A stretch of DNA of 64,000 nucleotides from Metabacillus lacus (GCF_009674805.1 NZ_WKKI01000008.1:43347-107346), one strand, 5' to 3'. Shown: positions 35,522 to 44,419, numbered from the stretch's first letter. The notes: generated from the letters alone by a model not told the origin. Numbers and translations are program-made.

Positions 35522-35848
35522 TTGAACAAAATTAATGTATTTCTTGACGATTACCGCAAGTGCCCCGACGGATATCAGTTGGCTGAGACAATTGACGATT
35601 GCCTGGTTTTAATGTCAACCTATGATATAGGACTTCTTTCACTGGATCATGATTTGCTATGCAAGACAAGAAACGGATTACTTCTTGTTGAAATAATGGT
35701 GAGAAAGCAGCTGTTTGCTGACAATATAACAATTCATTCCGCTAATGCTTCCGGCGGAAAAGCAATGTACCGTTATCTGAAGCAGGCTCAGGAAGACTGG
35801 CAGATGCCCAGAAGCATCCCGGTGCGCCTGAGACCGCTGCCAATCTAG
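35522..35848 (+). CDS. Cyclic-phosphate processing receiver (cPPR) domain protein
   Basis: A 108-residue receiver-like protein, TTG start with GGGGGAG upstream. It keeps the acidic INVFLDDYRKCPDGY start and LSLDHDLL in place of the phospho-acceptor strand, and ends TIHSANASGGKAMYRYLK. The DDxR and SLDHDL motifs mark the cPPR family, proposed from comparative genomics to act on cyclic phosphate ends of nucleotides rather than in phosphorelay. The stop codon touches the first base of a GC-rich dispersed repeat. No partner genes nearby. Confidence 0.78.
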   Translation: MNKINVFLDDYRKCPDGYQLAETIDDCLVLMSTYDIGLLSLDHDLLCKTRNGLLLVEIMVRKQLFADNITIHSANASGGKAMYRYLKQAQEDWQMPRSIPVRLRPLPI

Positions 35849-36218
35849 AAAAGCGGAAGCGCCCGACTAGCGGCGTATGGACTGGAGCACCCTAATCCAG
35901 CTGCGGCTCCTAGTCCCTTGAGTCATAAGCTGTACTGCTATGCGGCAAATCCCGCCGCGCCGCATTCCATCTTATGCTTGTCGGTCCTGGGCAGTCGCCT
36001 CCGCTTTTTGCGTCTGAGATAAAGGAAACACGAAGAGCAAAAGCGATTACATGTTGACTTATCGCAGGGAAGGGGGCGAAGTCCAATAGCCGCTGGGCGC
36101 TGGCCGGCTAAGATCGGCACATCCTGTGCCAATGCCGGCACTAGGACGTCCTGTCCGTCGCAGCTAGACAATGAAAAGCGGAAGCGCCCGACTAGCGGCG
36201 TATGGACTGGAGCACCCT
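35848..36218. repeat. GC-rich element bounded by 46 bp direct repeats
   Basis: GAAAAGCGGAAGCGCCCGAC plus 26 more identical bases occurs at 35848-35893 and again at 36173-36218. Between them lie 280 bases of GC-rich, structured sequence without an ORF. Related AAAAGCGGA repeats are at the right edge (63780-64000). Confidence 0.75.
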
Positions 36219-36236
36219 GACATATTGCTGGAGAGA

Positions 36237-36279
36237 AAAACAAACCGGATCAAGCTCTGCTTGCTCCGGTTTTTTTATT
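36237..36279 (-). terminator. Terminator of the coat/adhB operon
   Basis: AACCGGA and TCCGGTT form the stem, with extra pairing AGC/GCT within, and T- and A-runs on both sides allow action in both directions. Confidence 0.8.
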
Positions 36280-36302
36280 GTGCAAACCATCTTGTACTGT
36301 CT

Positions 36303-37439
36303 TTATGGTTTGAGGATGACTTTTATACAGTCTTCGGTTTTCGTGTCAAATACTTCATAGCCTTTTTCCGCTTCGTCAAGAGGCATCACGTGCGTGACAA
36401 TATCAGAGGGATCTACACTGCCGTCTGCTATTAAGCCGTATAAATATGGCATATAAGGAATAACCGGTGCCTGTCCCATTTTTAAATTAATATTTCTGTT
36501 AAACAAATTACCGAGAGGAAAAGCATTGTATCTTCCTCCATACGCACCTGTTACCTGTATCACTCCGCCTTTGCGGACTGCCTGCGCAGCCATCACTAGC
36601 GACTGCATCGAGCCTCCCTGCATCTTGACACCAGTTGCCAGGTATTCCATCGGCGTCATCTTTCCGTCCATTCCAACACAGTCGACCACTACGTCTGCAC
36701 CCCCGTTTGTGATCTCCTTTAAATGGAGCCCCATATCTTCTTTATCCTCAAAATTAAAAATTTCCACTTTATTATGTTTTTTTGCGTGCTTCAGCCTGTA
36801 ACCGACATAATCAACAGCAATTACGCGTTTAGCACCTTTCAGCCATGCAAATTTTTGAGCAAGCAGCCCTACAGGACCGCATCCCAGCACGATGACTGTA
36901 TCGCCCTCTTTCACCCCAGCATTATCAATGGACCAATATGCTGTTCCCATTGCATCCGCCAGCAGCACAAGACTCTCATCCTTTACTTCACTATTCTCAG
37001 GAATTTTAAAGGGAGTAAAATTTCCGTACGGGACACGCAGATATTCAGCCTGGCCTCCTGCATATCCTCCAAACGTTTCCGAATATCCAAAAAATCCGCC
37101 GCTGTCGCCGTGAGGGTTGGAGTTATCACATTGGCTGGTTAAGTCCATTTTGCAATACAAGCATTCTCCGCAGCTGACGTTAAAAGGAATAATGACTCTG
37201 TCCCCTTTTTTTACTTTGGTCACATTTCTTCCTGTTTCCTCTACAACACCCATAGGTTCATGTCCAATGACATAGTCTTCAGGAAAATTGGGCATCATTC
37301 CATGAATTAAGTGTAAATCGGAACCGCAGATGGCAGTTGTCGTGACCCTGACAATAATATCATCATGATTTTCAATTTTGGGATCACTTACTTCCTTCAC
37401 CCTAACGTCCTTGATTCCTTGAAAAGTAACAGCCTTCAT
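36303..37439 (-). CDS. adhB: Zinc-dependent alcohol dehydrogenase (AdhB-type)
   Basis: A 378-residue medium-chain dehydrogenase. Catalytic zinc ligands: ICGSDLHL (Cys), GHEPMG (His-Glu) and the later Asp/Cys site; structural zinc loop CGECLYCKMDLTSQCDNSN with four Cys; Rossmann motif VLGCGPVGLLAQ. The long form with GGYAGGQAEY resembles glutathione-independent formaldehyde dehydrogenases and B. subtilis AdhB, which has the same length and lies among spore-coat-like genes (yraD-yraG). Here too it is the last gene of an operon with two coat-like genes. Substrate unproven. Confidence 0.85.
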   Translation of the reverse strand: MKAVTFQGIKDVRVKEVSDPKIENHDDIIVRVTTTAICGSDLHLIHGMMPNFPEDYVIGHEPMGVVEETGRNVTKVKKGDRVIIPFNVSCGECLYCKMDLTSQCDNSNPHGDSGGFFGYSETFGGYAGGQAEYLRVPYGNFTPFKIPENSEVKDESLVLLADAMGTAYWSIDNAGVKEGDTVIVLGCGPVGLLAQKFAWLKGAKRVIAVDYVGYRLKHAKKHNKVEIFNFEDKEDMGLHLKEITNGGADVVVDCVGMDGKMTPMEYLATGVKMQGGSMQSLVMAAQAVRKGGVIQVTGAYGGRYNAFPLGNLFNRNINLKMGQAPVIPYMPYLYGLIADGSVDPSDIVTHVMPLDEAEKGYEVFDTKTEDCIKVILKP

Positions 37440-37454
37440 CAGTATCCTCCTTTT

Positions 37455-37817
37455 TTACTCGCCTAAATCTGCCATCATTCCCCGCTTTGATGTATCATCG
37501 GCATACAGCTTCATTGCACCGATCATCAGCGCTGCTTCTACAGACTTTTTGTCCAGTTTGAACTGATCTGTAACTTCATAGGGATGAAGCCACCCTTTTG
37601 AAATCATAAAGTTTGATGTTTCCTCATGAAGGTCAATTGCGAGGTCCAGCTGTTTTTTTAACAATTTGCGCAGCGCAGGTGTAGCAGTTTCAGTTAAGGC
37701 AATGGCCGTGTTTCTTACAGCAGTTTTCGTCATAAGTAAAAACTCCAGTGCAAGTGTGGTATCAGCCAATTCCGGCATACCTTCCGCGTTTTCAACTTCC
37801 AGGTAATCTTTAATCAA
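37455..37817 (-). CDS. CotF-like spore coat protein (YraF/YraD type)
   Basis: A 120-residue coat protein. TTG 37817 has AGGAGGGG eight bases upstream; longer readings lack a site. It shows the CotF pattern: ELADTTLALEFLLMTKTAVRN, a helical hairpin, ETSNFMISKGWLHPYEVTDQ and a Lys-rich tail. CotF-family proteins are incorporated in the spore coat late in sporulation. Middle gene of a three-gene operon with the 66-residue protein upstream (16 bases) and adhB downstream (15 bases). Confidence 0.85.
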   Translation of the reverse strand: MIKDYLEVENAEGMPELADTTLALEFLLMTKTAVRNTAIALTETATPALRKLLKKQLDLAIDLHEETSNFMISKGWLHPYEVTDQFKLDKKSVEAALMIGAMKLYADDTSKRGMMADLGE

Positions 37818-37833
37818 GAAAGACCCCTCCTTT

Positions 37834-38034
37834 CTATTGAATTTCCTCCTCAGGCAGCAATGCCTGTAATGCTGTGATTGCAACAATTGACTGCTTCACA
37901 TCTTTATCCATCAAGGCCCGCAGATCCTGATCAAAAACAAGGCCCTGAAGCATCTTGGATTTAACAAGGCTGACCGTTTTAAAATTAACCAGTTCATGCA
38001 CTTCCATCATTTCGTGAATTCCAAGTTTTTTCAT
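37834..38034 (-). CDS. Small spore-coat-associated protein (YraE/YraG type)
   Basis: A 66-residue helical protein from ATG 38034 (MKKLGIHEMMEVHELVNFKT), eight bases after GGAGG. Similar proteins of 65-80 residues accompany CotF-like genes in Bacillus yra operons. LVKSKMLQGLVFDQDLRALMD is the most conserved-looking stretch. First gene of the coat/adhB operon. A sporulation sigma promoter was looked for upstream but not convincingly found. Confidence 0.75.
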   Translation of the reverse strand: MKKLGIHEMMEVHELVNFKTVSLVKSKMLQGLVFDQDLRALMDKDVKQSIVAITALQALLPEEEIQ

Positions 38035-38156
38035 TGTCATCACCTCCGTAAAAGCATTTCTTATTATTTGGACGGTAACGGACAATATACCAAGCAGAAA
38101 CAGGCAAAAATTTCATCAAGGTGCTGAAATTCAGCTTTGAAATTGTCATTGAAACA

Positions 38157-38207
38157 TAAAAAAAGCTGCTTTAAAAGATCTTGACGATCCTTTAAAACAG
38201 CTTTCAT
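38157..38207 (-). terminator. Terminator after the DUF2164 gene
   Basis: AAAGCTGnTTTAAAnGATC and its complement form a long stem around GTCAA, with seven T on the minus strand. Confidence 0.85.
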
Positions 38208-38208
38208 C

Positions 38209-38454
38209 TTATCTCTTCAATTGTTTTTCCAATACATAAAGCTCTTCCGTTACCGACGCTAAACGGTCGTCAAGCAGTGTTTTCGCATGATCAAGGGCTT
38301 GATTGTAATAATGAGGTGCAATGCTTTCCTCAATAAAATCGAGAACATGCCCGGCAGCAAGCTCACCGATTTCTTCTCCTCTTGTATCATAAAAAAACCT
38401 TTGAATGTCTGACAGCATTTGCTGTCTTTCTTCCTTAGATAATGTTTTTTTCAC
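38209..38454 (-). CDS. DUF2164-family protein
   Basis: An 81-residue helical protein. LSKEERQQMLSDIQRFFYDTRGEEIGELAAGHVLDFIEESI, followed by APHYYNQALDHA, is the DUF2164 signature (R-G-E-E-I-G and P-x-Y-Y-N). A coiled tail follows. Function unknown. It starts 12 bases after the SMP-30 gene on the same strand and ends at a strong terminator, so it closes the operon of histidine phosphatase, SMP-30 lactonase and DUF2164. Confidence 0.85.
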   Translation of the reverse strand: MKKTLSKEERQQMLSDIQRFFYDTRGEEIGELAAGHVLDFIEESIAPHYYNQALDHAKTLLDDRLASVTEELYVLEKQLKR

Positions 38455-38466
38455 TTATTCTCGTCC

Positions 38467-39345
38467 TTATCCTTTAAAATAATTCAAAACCGTCCCTGCT
38501 ACAGATGGTTCATACTGAAATAGGCTGCCGGCTTTCGGAAATTTTTCCAATTCTTCATCACTCATGCCAATGCTGGCGGTTGTGATGTACAGCGTATTCA
38601 GGTTCTCCCCTCCGAAAACGCAGGAAGTCACATTAGGTGCAGGAATACTGACCTCTTCAAGCATCTGACCGCTGTCAGGATTCCATCTGCTGATTCTTCC
38701 TCCTCCAAAATGCGCAATCCATAGCATGCCTTCTTCATCTATCGTCATGCCGTCAGGTGAGCCAGCATCTTCCGGAAACGTGATAGCAGTTCTTTTCTCG
38801 CTGATGCTTCCCGTATCCAGCTGATAATGAAATTGAAACACCTTACTTTCAGGTGTATCTATCAGATAAAAATATTTGTTATCTCTGGACCAGGCCAGCC
38901 CGTTCGAAATACTGAGATTTTGGAGTTTTCTTTGAGCCGTCATGTCTGTATTGAGACAATATAGAGAACCTTGGTGCTTCTTTCCTTCTTCCTCCATCGT
39001 CCCTGCCCAAAACCGGCCTGCCGGATCTGCTTTGCCATCATTAAAGCGGTTATTGGCTACATGTTCTTCAGGATTTGTAATTTCTTCAAGCTTGCCGCTG
39101 CTCATATCCAAAAAGAAAAATCCATTTTCAGCCGCCAATACTGCCCCATCTGTTTCCCGCAGCACCAGAGCTCCCGGCCTCTGCCCAAGAGACATTTTAT
39201 TTACTTGCCCTTCCCTAGAAGGATCTAATGAATAAAGCGCTTGTCCCTCAATATCAATCCAATATAGGAGACTGCTCCGAGGGTCCCATACCGGCCCCTC
39301 TCCAAGAAGGGTCCTGACATCTGCTGCCACACTTGCCGTTTTCAT
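38467..39345 (-). CDS. SMP-30/gluconolactonase-family protein
   Basis: A 292-residue six-bladed propeller hydrolase. LGEGPVWDPRSSLLYWIDIEG has the metal Glu and the Asp/Trp signature; NRFNDGKADPAGRFWAGTM gives the metal-binding Asn and the second blade; ISNGLAWSRDNKYFYLIDTP and GSPDGMTIDEEGMLWIAHFG complete the metal site (Asn, Asp). Members hydrolyse sugar lactones such as gluconolactone using a divalent metal. Translation begins 21 bases after the phosphatase gene. Confidence 0.9.
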   Translation of the reverse strand: MKTASVAADVRTLLGEGPVWDPRSSLLYWIDIEGQALYSLDPSREGQVNKMSLGQRPGALVLRETDGAVLAAENGFFFLDMSSGKLEEITNPEEHVANNRFNDGKADPAGRFWAGTMEEEGKKHQGSLYCLNTDMTAQRKLQNLSISNGLAWSRDNKYFYLIDTPESKVFQFHYQLDTGSISEKRTAITFPEDAGSPDGMTIDEEGMLWIAHFGGGRISRWNPDSGQMLEEVSIPAPNVTSCVFGGENLNTLYITTASIGMSDEELEKFPKAGSLFQYEPSVAGTVLNYFKG

Positions 39346-39366
39346 AGTTCTCCTCCTTTTACCTCA

Positions 39367-39915
39367 TCAATTCCACATTCTGCAGATCTCCGGCTTTTCT
39401 GATAAAAACTCAAGGGTGTACACATCCGGTGAAGTCAGAGCTTTCCAATGCTGATAGCCAAACTCTTTTTGAAAATGTTTAAGAATCAGAATGAGCAGAT
39501 TGCTGTGTGTAATGATGGCTGCACTTTTCCCTGTATGAAGGAGGGTATCCTGCAAGGCAATTACTCCCCTTTTCATCGCTTCATTGCTCGACTCTCCGCC
39601 TGGAAAAGTCAGGTCAAGATCTGAAAAGGATTTTTCCACCATCGTCAGCCAATCTTCCGCATTTTCAGTACAAAGCACTTTCTCCGATAACCGAATGTCT
39701 TTAATCATTTTAAGCTGAAGGCGTTCACTTACATGCATAGCTGTTTCACAGGCTCTGATAAACGGACTTGATACAATTAAATCCACATCTTTGTCATAAA
39801 GAAAATCTGAAAGCTTTTGGGCGGCCGTTCTCCCCTCTGAGGTAAGCTTTGATCGAAAAGCCAAACCCTCTGCCTCGCAATGAAGAATCAAGTATATTCT
39901 TTTTTTCATTCTCAT
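39367..39915 (-). CDS. Histidine-phosphatase-fold protein lacking the RHG arginine
   Basis: About 182 residues from ATG 39915 (AAGGGG upstream). It has the clan pattern VSSPFIRACETAMHVSERL, FPGGESSNEAMKRGV and ITHSNLLILI, but the N-terminal motif reads YLILHCEAEG where active members have R-H-C/G. The codon is CTT; CGT would be Arg, so one base separates the two. Without this Arg the phosphate pocket is weakened; the protein may be inactive, altered or recently mutated. Co-transcribed with the lactonase-like gene. Confidence 0.8.
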   Translation of the reverse strand: MRMKKRIYLILHCEAEGLAFRSKLTSEGRTAAQKLSDFLYDKDVDLIVSSPFIRACETAMHVSERLQLKMIKDIRLSEKVLCTENAEDWLTMVEKSFSDLDLTFPGGESSNEAMKRGVIALQDTLLHTGKSAAIITHSNLLILILKHFQKEFGYQHWKALTSPDVYTLEFLSEKPEICRMWN

Positions 39916-40189
39916 TCTGTACCCCTTGAACATTTGTTGTACTCTATTTTAAAGAATTTTCGGCCATTTCTCCAATGATAGGGTTGGTTTTTTGAAATTT
40001 GGCTTTATACCCCAGGATTCGGGAAAGGTAAAAATAAAAAGCGCTTTCCCAGCAAATCCTGCAGCAAAGAACAGATGAGGATAATGGTTATGCATTGCAA
40101 GGAATTTCCGCTTTTGTAAGAAATAGTGGGGTATTTAACATAGGATTGAGATACTGCAGGAGTAGAATCCGCAAATGCAGTCAAAGTAA

Positions 40190-40520
40190 AAAATCCAGAA
40201 CTGTGTGAGGACTACTGTTGAATAGACGGAGAATTTCCGCAAGTGGTTCTGGTTTTTTTAAAAGAGTGAGTAGGCGTCATATGAAAGCGACTATACATAG
40301 ATAAACGGAGGAATTCCATCTATTCAAAAAAAACAACCAAAATGGACTGAAATAAACGGAAGAATTCCGTCTATGCATCAAAAAGCCTTAAAATGAAGTA
40401 TTTTCAACAGTTTAAGCGGAATTCATTCCCTTATTTTCTCTAAAAAACAGCCTAATTTGAATGTAACCGGAATTCTTCCGCTTATTTTTTCTTTGTGAGG
40501 GTGAGGGGCGTCTTGTGAAT
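40190..40520 (+). repeat. Composite intergenic repeat, full copy at 40.3 kb
   Basis: One of the most complete copies: ATAGACGGAGAATTTCCGCA, ATAAACGGAGGAATTCCATC, ATAAACGGAAGAATTCCGTC, AAGCGGAATTCATTCCCTTA and TAACCGGAATTCTTCCGCTT, ending TTTTTTCTTTGTGAGGGTGA and GGGGCG. It fills the 840-base gap before the gene at 40758 along with AT-rich sequence that shows nothing else. Confidence 0.8.
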
Positions 40521-40757
40521 TTAGAATTTCTAACATATTCTTTAAAACGTCATGATTTCCGTCGCTGAAAACAGTGTTGCCAAGAGTAAATAAAATGACC
40601 TTTCCTTACACCAAACCTTTTAAAAAGCCCCTGGAAATCAACACACTGTTGTTCCCTGTAGATGCGTCTCTCACCTGCTTTCAGCTGAGTGCGCAAACTT
40701 TTAACATTGATCTCTATCGGGTATATTATAGTAAGACAACGTAGAGGGGGAAAACCA

Positions 40758-41000
40758 TTGAGGTTCATTGATGAATTGTATGAATTTTACCGAAGTCAGT
40801 TTTCAGGCGAAGAGCTGGATGCTGAGATTGTGGCCGCCTCCGTTTTGGAAGAGCTTGATCGTAAAGAGGTTATTAAAGTGCTTGGAGAACTTGATGATGA
40901 AGAACTGTACGGCTTGCTAGGCTTTTATCTTGTAGAAAGCCTGAAAGCCCGGATGGCCCGTGACGGTGTATTTGAGGGCGAAAAACCTAAACTTCATTAA
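40758..41000 (+). CDS. Small acidic protein (DUF6154-like)
   Basis: An 80-residue acidic helical protein. TTG 40758 (LRFIDELYEFYRSQF) has GAGGGGG upstream; the reading frame opens earlier at 40689 but without a site. The pattern F-I-D-E-L-Y-E-x-Y then DDEELYGLLGFYLVESLKARMA resembles small Bacillus DUF6154 proteins; this is from memory and not certain. Function unknown. Terminator at 41039. Confidence 0.65.
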   Translation: MRFIDELYEFYRSQFSGEELDAEIVAASVLEELDRKEVIKVLGELDDEELYGLLGFYLVESLKARMARDGVFEGEKPKLH

Positions 41001-41038
41001 TCCAGCTTGTAAAGCAAAAAGTTATACTCCTGTATGGA

Positions 41039-41075
41039 ACAAAAATCCGTTTTATGATGAGACGGGTTTTTTTGT
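41039..41075 (+). terminator. Terminator of the small acidic protein gene
   Basis: AATCCGT and ACGGGTT pair around TTTATGATGAG, followed by seven T. Confidence 0.75.
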
Positions 41076-41116
41076 TATAGAGTATACAGCGGCCTTTCCG
41101 ACTACGAGCAGGAAGG

Positions 41117-41452
41117 TTATCTTTTGTAGCGAATATAGCTGTAATGTCCTGTAGGAAGGGATTTTACTTCTCTGCCGTTTTCATCAGTATACACCTCGTA
41201 TTCCTCGTATTTTTCAATAATGTATACCACTCCGTTTTCTACTGATTTTTCAGAGCTTACATATTTATCTTCTAGCACAGGTACAGTACTGCTTGCTGAT
41301 TCCGCCCCCGCATCCACTGATTCAATTTCTTCTGCATCAAAAACAGGCTTGATTGGATTAGAATACTCATCCTGAAACACATCTATTTTCATGAAGATAA
41401 TCATAGTAATAAAGGCTGCTCCAACAATTGCCGTGAATTTTGTTCTCATCAT
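41117..41452 (-). CDS. Membrane-anchored hypothetical protein
   Basis: A 111-residue protein starting at ATG 41452 (or 41449), just after GGGGGG. Residues 5-22 (KFTAIVGAAFITMIIFM) are a signal anchor; the rest is acidic and extracytoplasmic, with a Tyr- and Glu-rich C-terminus (YIIEKYEEYEVYTDENGREV). No family recognised. Monocistronic, divergent from the cupin gene. The reading frame upstream to 41569 has no ribosome site. Confidence 0.6.
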   Translation of the reverse strand: MMRTKFTAIVGAAFITMIIFMKIDVFQDEYSNPIKPVFDAEEIESVDAGAESASSTVPVLEDKYVSSEKSVENGVVYIIEKYEEYEVYTDENGREVKSLPTGHYSYIRYKR

Positions 41453-41625
41453 CCATCCCCCCTGAGATCTTGTACTATTACTATATGCAGGGATTTTCTT
41501 TACTAGTAGAAGTTTATGAAGAACCCCTTCTACAATTCCTTCATTCACGTCTATAACACTCTTTATCACAACGAAGTGGATAGACTCATATCATGCTGAT
41601 ATCTCAATTAGGGAGCTGGACGGTC

Positions 41626-42243
41626 ATGACTGCAAACAGCGATTACACTTCACCTCAATACTTCTTTGACGTAAATAAAAGTAACTTGTTTAAACAAGAT
41701 CAACACAATCTGATTAATGTAATGGGAAAAAAACAGTTGAACACACTTGAAAACGTATCTCTTCTTGATATTTTTCTTAGTGCTGAGCACGTTGTAGAGC
41801 CCCACTATCACCAAAACGCAGCTGAACTAGTTTATTGTATCTCGGGATCCGCAACTGTCTCTATACTAAACCCATATACAAAGCAGCTGCTGAATATCCC
41901 GATAACACCAGGGCAAGTAGCAAATGTTCCAAAAGGGTGGTGGCATTATGAAGTAGCCTCCGTTAACAACACTCATCTTCTGGCCATTTTTGATGCACCG
42001 AATCCAGAAGTGATTTTAGGTTCTGACCTCTTAAAATTCACCCCATCAAACATCATGGCTCATACTTATTGTATCAATGAAGAACAGTGGAAAGCTGTCA
42101 CTCATTCCATCAAGCCAAGTACGTATATAGGGCCCTATAAGAACTGCAATAAACGTAATCTTGCTCACCATCAAAATCAATATGCACAACAGCCCTATCA
42201 GCCTTATCTTCAATACCCGCGTTATCCCAACTACCCATATTGA
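41626..42243 (+). CDS. Cupin-domain protein with Pro/Tyr-rich tail
   Basis: About 205 residues from ATG 41626 with GGAG upstream. A single cupin fold spans residues ~40-140: motif 1 is EPHYHQNAAELVYCISG with metal ligands His-x-His...Glu, and motif 2 is NVPKGWWHYEVA with the last His. This is close to oxalate decarboxylase-type cupins, which include spore proteins such as OxdD. The final ~35 residues (HHQNQYAQQPYQPYLQYP) are Gln/Tyr/Pro-rich, like many spore-coat proteins. Enzymatic activity is not shown. Terminator follows at once. Confidence 0.8.
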   Translation: MTANSDYTSPQYFFDVNKSNLFKQDQHNLINVMGKKQLNTLENVSLLDIFLSAEHVVEPHYHQNAAELVYCISGSATVSILNPYTKQLLNIPITPGQVANVPKGWWHYEVASVNNTHLLAIFDAPNPEVILGSDLLKFTPSNIMAHTYCINEEQWKAVTHSIKPSTYIGPYKNCNKRNLAHHQNQYAQQPYQPYLQYPRYPNYPY

Positions 42244-42246
42244 TTC

Positions 42247-42282
42247 CACAACAGTCATCCACAAAGTGACTGTTGTTTTTTT
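42247..42282 (+). terminator. Terminator of the cupin gene
   Basis: ACAACAGTCA and TGACTGTTGT pair around TCCACAAAG, then eight T. Confidence 0.9.
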
Positions 42283-42329
42283 TCTTGTTTGCTGGTTTTA
42301 CACCCCGCGCTGAATTTTGTAACAAAAAG

Positions 42330-42640
42330 AGCGGCTTTGTTATAGTAACTTGGAATTTTGACCGGATACTATAACAAAGCAGTGGGTTTTGTTATACTAT
42401 CTCAAAAATCGTATAACAAAGAGAGCCCGTTTGTTATACTATCTTGGAATTTTGACCGGATACTATAACAAAGCAGGGGGTTTTGTTATACTATCTCAAA
42501 AATCGTATAACAAAGAGAGCCCGTTTGTTATACTATCTTGGAATTTTGACCGGATAGTATAACAAAGCAGGGGGTTTTGTTATACTATCTCAAAAATCGT
42601 ATAACAAAGTCAGAAGTTTTCTTATAGCTTCTTCAAAATC
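42330..42640. repeat. Array of GATACTATAACAAA inverted repeats (second locus)
   Basis: Three tandem units of 93 bp start at 42337, 42430 and 42523. Each contains TTTGTTATASTATC, TTGGAATTTTGACC, GGATASTATAACAAAGCAG, TTTTGTTATACTATCTC and GTATAACAAAGAG, so each unit forms two hairpins. The core equals that of the array at 13.1 kb but spacer sequences differ. A 0.15 kb AT-rich stretch up to 42794 shows nothing else apart from a weak hairpin near 42721-42757. Confidence 0.85.
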
Positions 42641-42794
42641 GTACAACAAACCAAACCACATTGCTCCTTTTCAGCCCTCTCCAAATTCCCATGAAACTTC
42701 TTCTAATAGAAGGTAACATAGAAAAAAAGCCTGCACAGGTTCATTCCGCCGGCTTCTCTTCATTATCATTTCCCTGGTACGGGGCACCAGCTGA

Positions 42795-44090
42795 CTAGCC
42801 GGCTTTGGTTACCTCCAAAAAGTGGATATGGTGTCCGTCAATGGCTGCTACTTTAAAAATAAAGCCCTCTGCCTCTAGTTCGTCTCCCAGCTTGGCATCA
42901 ATGTTCCTCGTAAGAAACCAGCCGCCGATAGTGTCTACATCTTCATCAGAAAGATGAGTGCCCAAAAGGTCATTTACATTGCCGATTAATACTTTCGCAT
43001 TAAAGATAAAATGATCGTCTTTGATTTTCCGGATTTCGGCTACTTCATCTGCATCAAATTCATCACGGATTTCCCCAACAATTTCTTCAATAATATCTTC
43101 TGCTGTCACAAGGCCCGAGGTGCCGCCGTATTCGTCAACGAGAATAGCAAGGTGGCTTCGCTCTTTCTGCATTTTTACCAAAACATCGCGAATTGGAATT
43201 GTATCAATTACTCTAATAACAGGCTTCGTATAATTTTCCAGCCTGATGATGTCCTCTTTTTGCAATATTTTAGCTGTCATCAGCTCTTTCACATTTACAA
43301 CGCCCAGTATGTGGTCTTTATCTCCGTCTTCTATGACCGGATAGCGTGTATATCTTTCATTTGCAATGGTCTGAAAAATTTTCTCCATTGGCTCATGAAT
43401 GGACAGGCTCACCATTTCAGTTCTTGGCACCATAATTTCTCTGGCAAGTCTTTCATCAAAGTCAAAAATATTATTCATATACTTGAGCTCATTTTGATTG
43501 ATTTCTCCGCTTTTAAAGCTTTCAGATAAGAGAATGCGGAGCTCTTCTTCTGAATGAGCGAGCTCATGCTCTGAGGCTGGCTTTAACCCAAATATGCCTA
43601 CGAGCAGTCTTGCTGATCCATTCAATACCCAGATAAATGGATACATGATTTTATAAAACAAGATAATCGGCCTGGCAAAAATCAGAGTAACAGCCTCAGC
43701 CTTTTGAATTGCCACGGTTTTAGGGGCCAGCTCACCCACTACTACATGAAGGAAGGTGACCAGTGTAAAGGCGATCGCAAAAGAGAGAATTGTTGTGACA
43801 GATTCAGCTAGATGAAATTCTTCAAACAGTGGATGAAGAAGCCGCTCAACCGTAGGCTCACCCAGCCACCCCAGTCCAAGCGCTGTCACAGTAATCCCCA
43901 ACTGACAGGCAGAAAGGTATTCATCGAGATGGGTGATGACCTTTTTTGCCGGAAGTGCACCCGCTCTTCCTTTAGCTACGAGCTGGTCAATTCGTGATCC
44001 CCTGACTTTCACAATGGCAAATTCAGTAGCGACAAAAAACGCGGTTAATCCGATTAAGAGTGCGATTAAAAACAAATTAAATATCGTCAA
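42795..44090 (-). CDS. CNNM/CorC-type transporter-like protein (hemolysin family)
   Basis: A 431-residue protein: DUF21/CNNM membrane domain (about 1-190, with [22 protein letters not shown] and [16 protein letters not shown]), a CBS pair (about 215-335, including [15 protein letters not shown] and [22 protein letters not shown]) and a C-terminal CorC_HlyC domain (about 350-431). This order is that of magnesium exporters such as B. subtilis MpfA and Salmonella PaeA/CorB; 'hemolysin' in names is historical. Its 329-base upstream region shows no M-box riboswitch. Confidence 0.92.
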   Translation of the reverse strand: MTIFNLFLIALLIGLTAFFVATEFAIVKVRGSRIDQLVAKGRAGALPAKKVITHLDEYLSACQLGITVTALGLGWLGEPTVERLLHPLFEEFHLAESVTTILSFAIAFTLVTFLHVVVGELAPKTVAIQKAEAVTLIFARPIILFYKIMYPFIWVLNGSARLLVGIFGLKPASEHELAHSEEELRILLSESFKSGEINQNELKYMNNIFDFDERLAREIMVPRTEMVSLSIHEPMEKIFQTIANERYTRYPVIEDGDKDHILGVVNVKELMTAKILQKEDIIRLENYTKPVIRVIDTIPIRDVLVKMQKERSHLAILVDEYGGTSGLVTAEDIIEEIVGEIRDEFDADEVAEIRKIKDDHFIFNAKVLIGNVNDLLGTHLSDEDVDTIGGWFLTRNIDAKLGDELEAEGFIFKVAAIDGHHIHFLEVTKAG

Positions 44091-44369
44091 TGGCTGCCCG
44101 CTGCAAAGGGGCTTACACCTCCTGAGAAATAAAAGAATTATTCTTCTCTACCCTGCATAAAGATTATGATAAACTTGAGCAGCTCAAAAAGAGAAAAGCA
44201 GCATCAATTATCAGGGCTGCAGCTTTTGGGCTGACTTGCTTCCGTTTCCTGTTACTTTATACTGTGCCCAAAGAAATATTTCCAATGCTTACAGAGAGGA
44301 TGAAAGCGCCCCTGAATCGTTCATTGAGACGAGGAGTGAGTGCGATTTTGCAATTTGCTTTCTGTACGC

Positions 44370-44399
44370 AAAAATGCCCGGATGATGGCACATCCAGGC
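44370..44399 (-). terminator. Terminator of the YhcN-type gene
   Basis: On the minus strand GCCTGGATG and CATCCGGGC pair around TGCCAT, followed by ATTTTT, 20 bases past the stop. Confidence 0.75.
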
Positions 44400-44419
44400 G
44401 GTGGAGCTTTCATTTTTTT

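Noticed and set aside
44091..44419. M-box magnesium riboswitch before the CNNM-type gene
   Set aside because: Looked for the conserved M-box blocks on the minus strand and did not find them; only a loose AAAAGC/GCTTTT stem is present.
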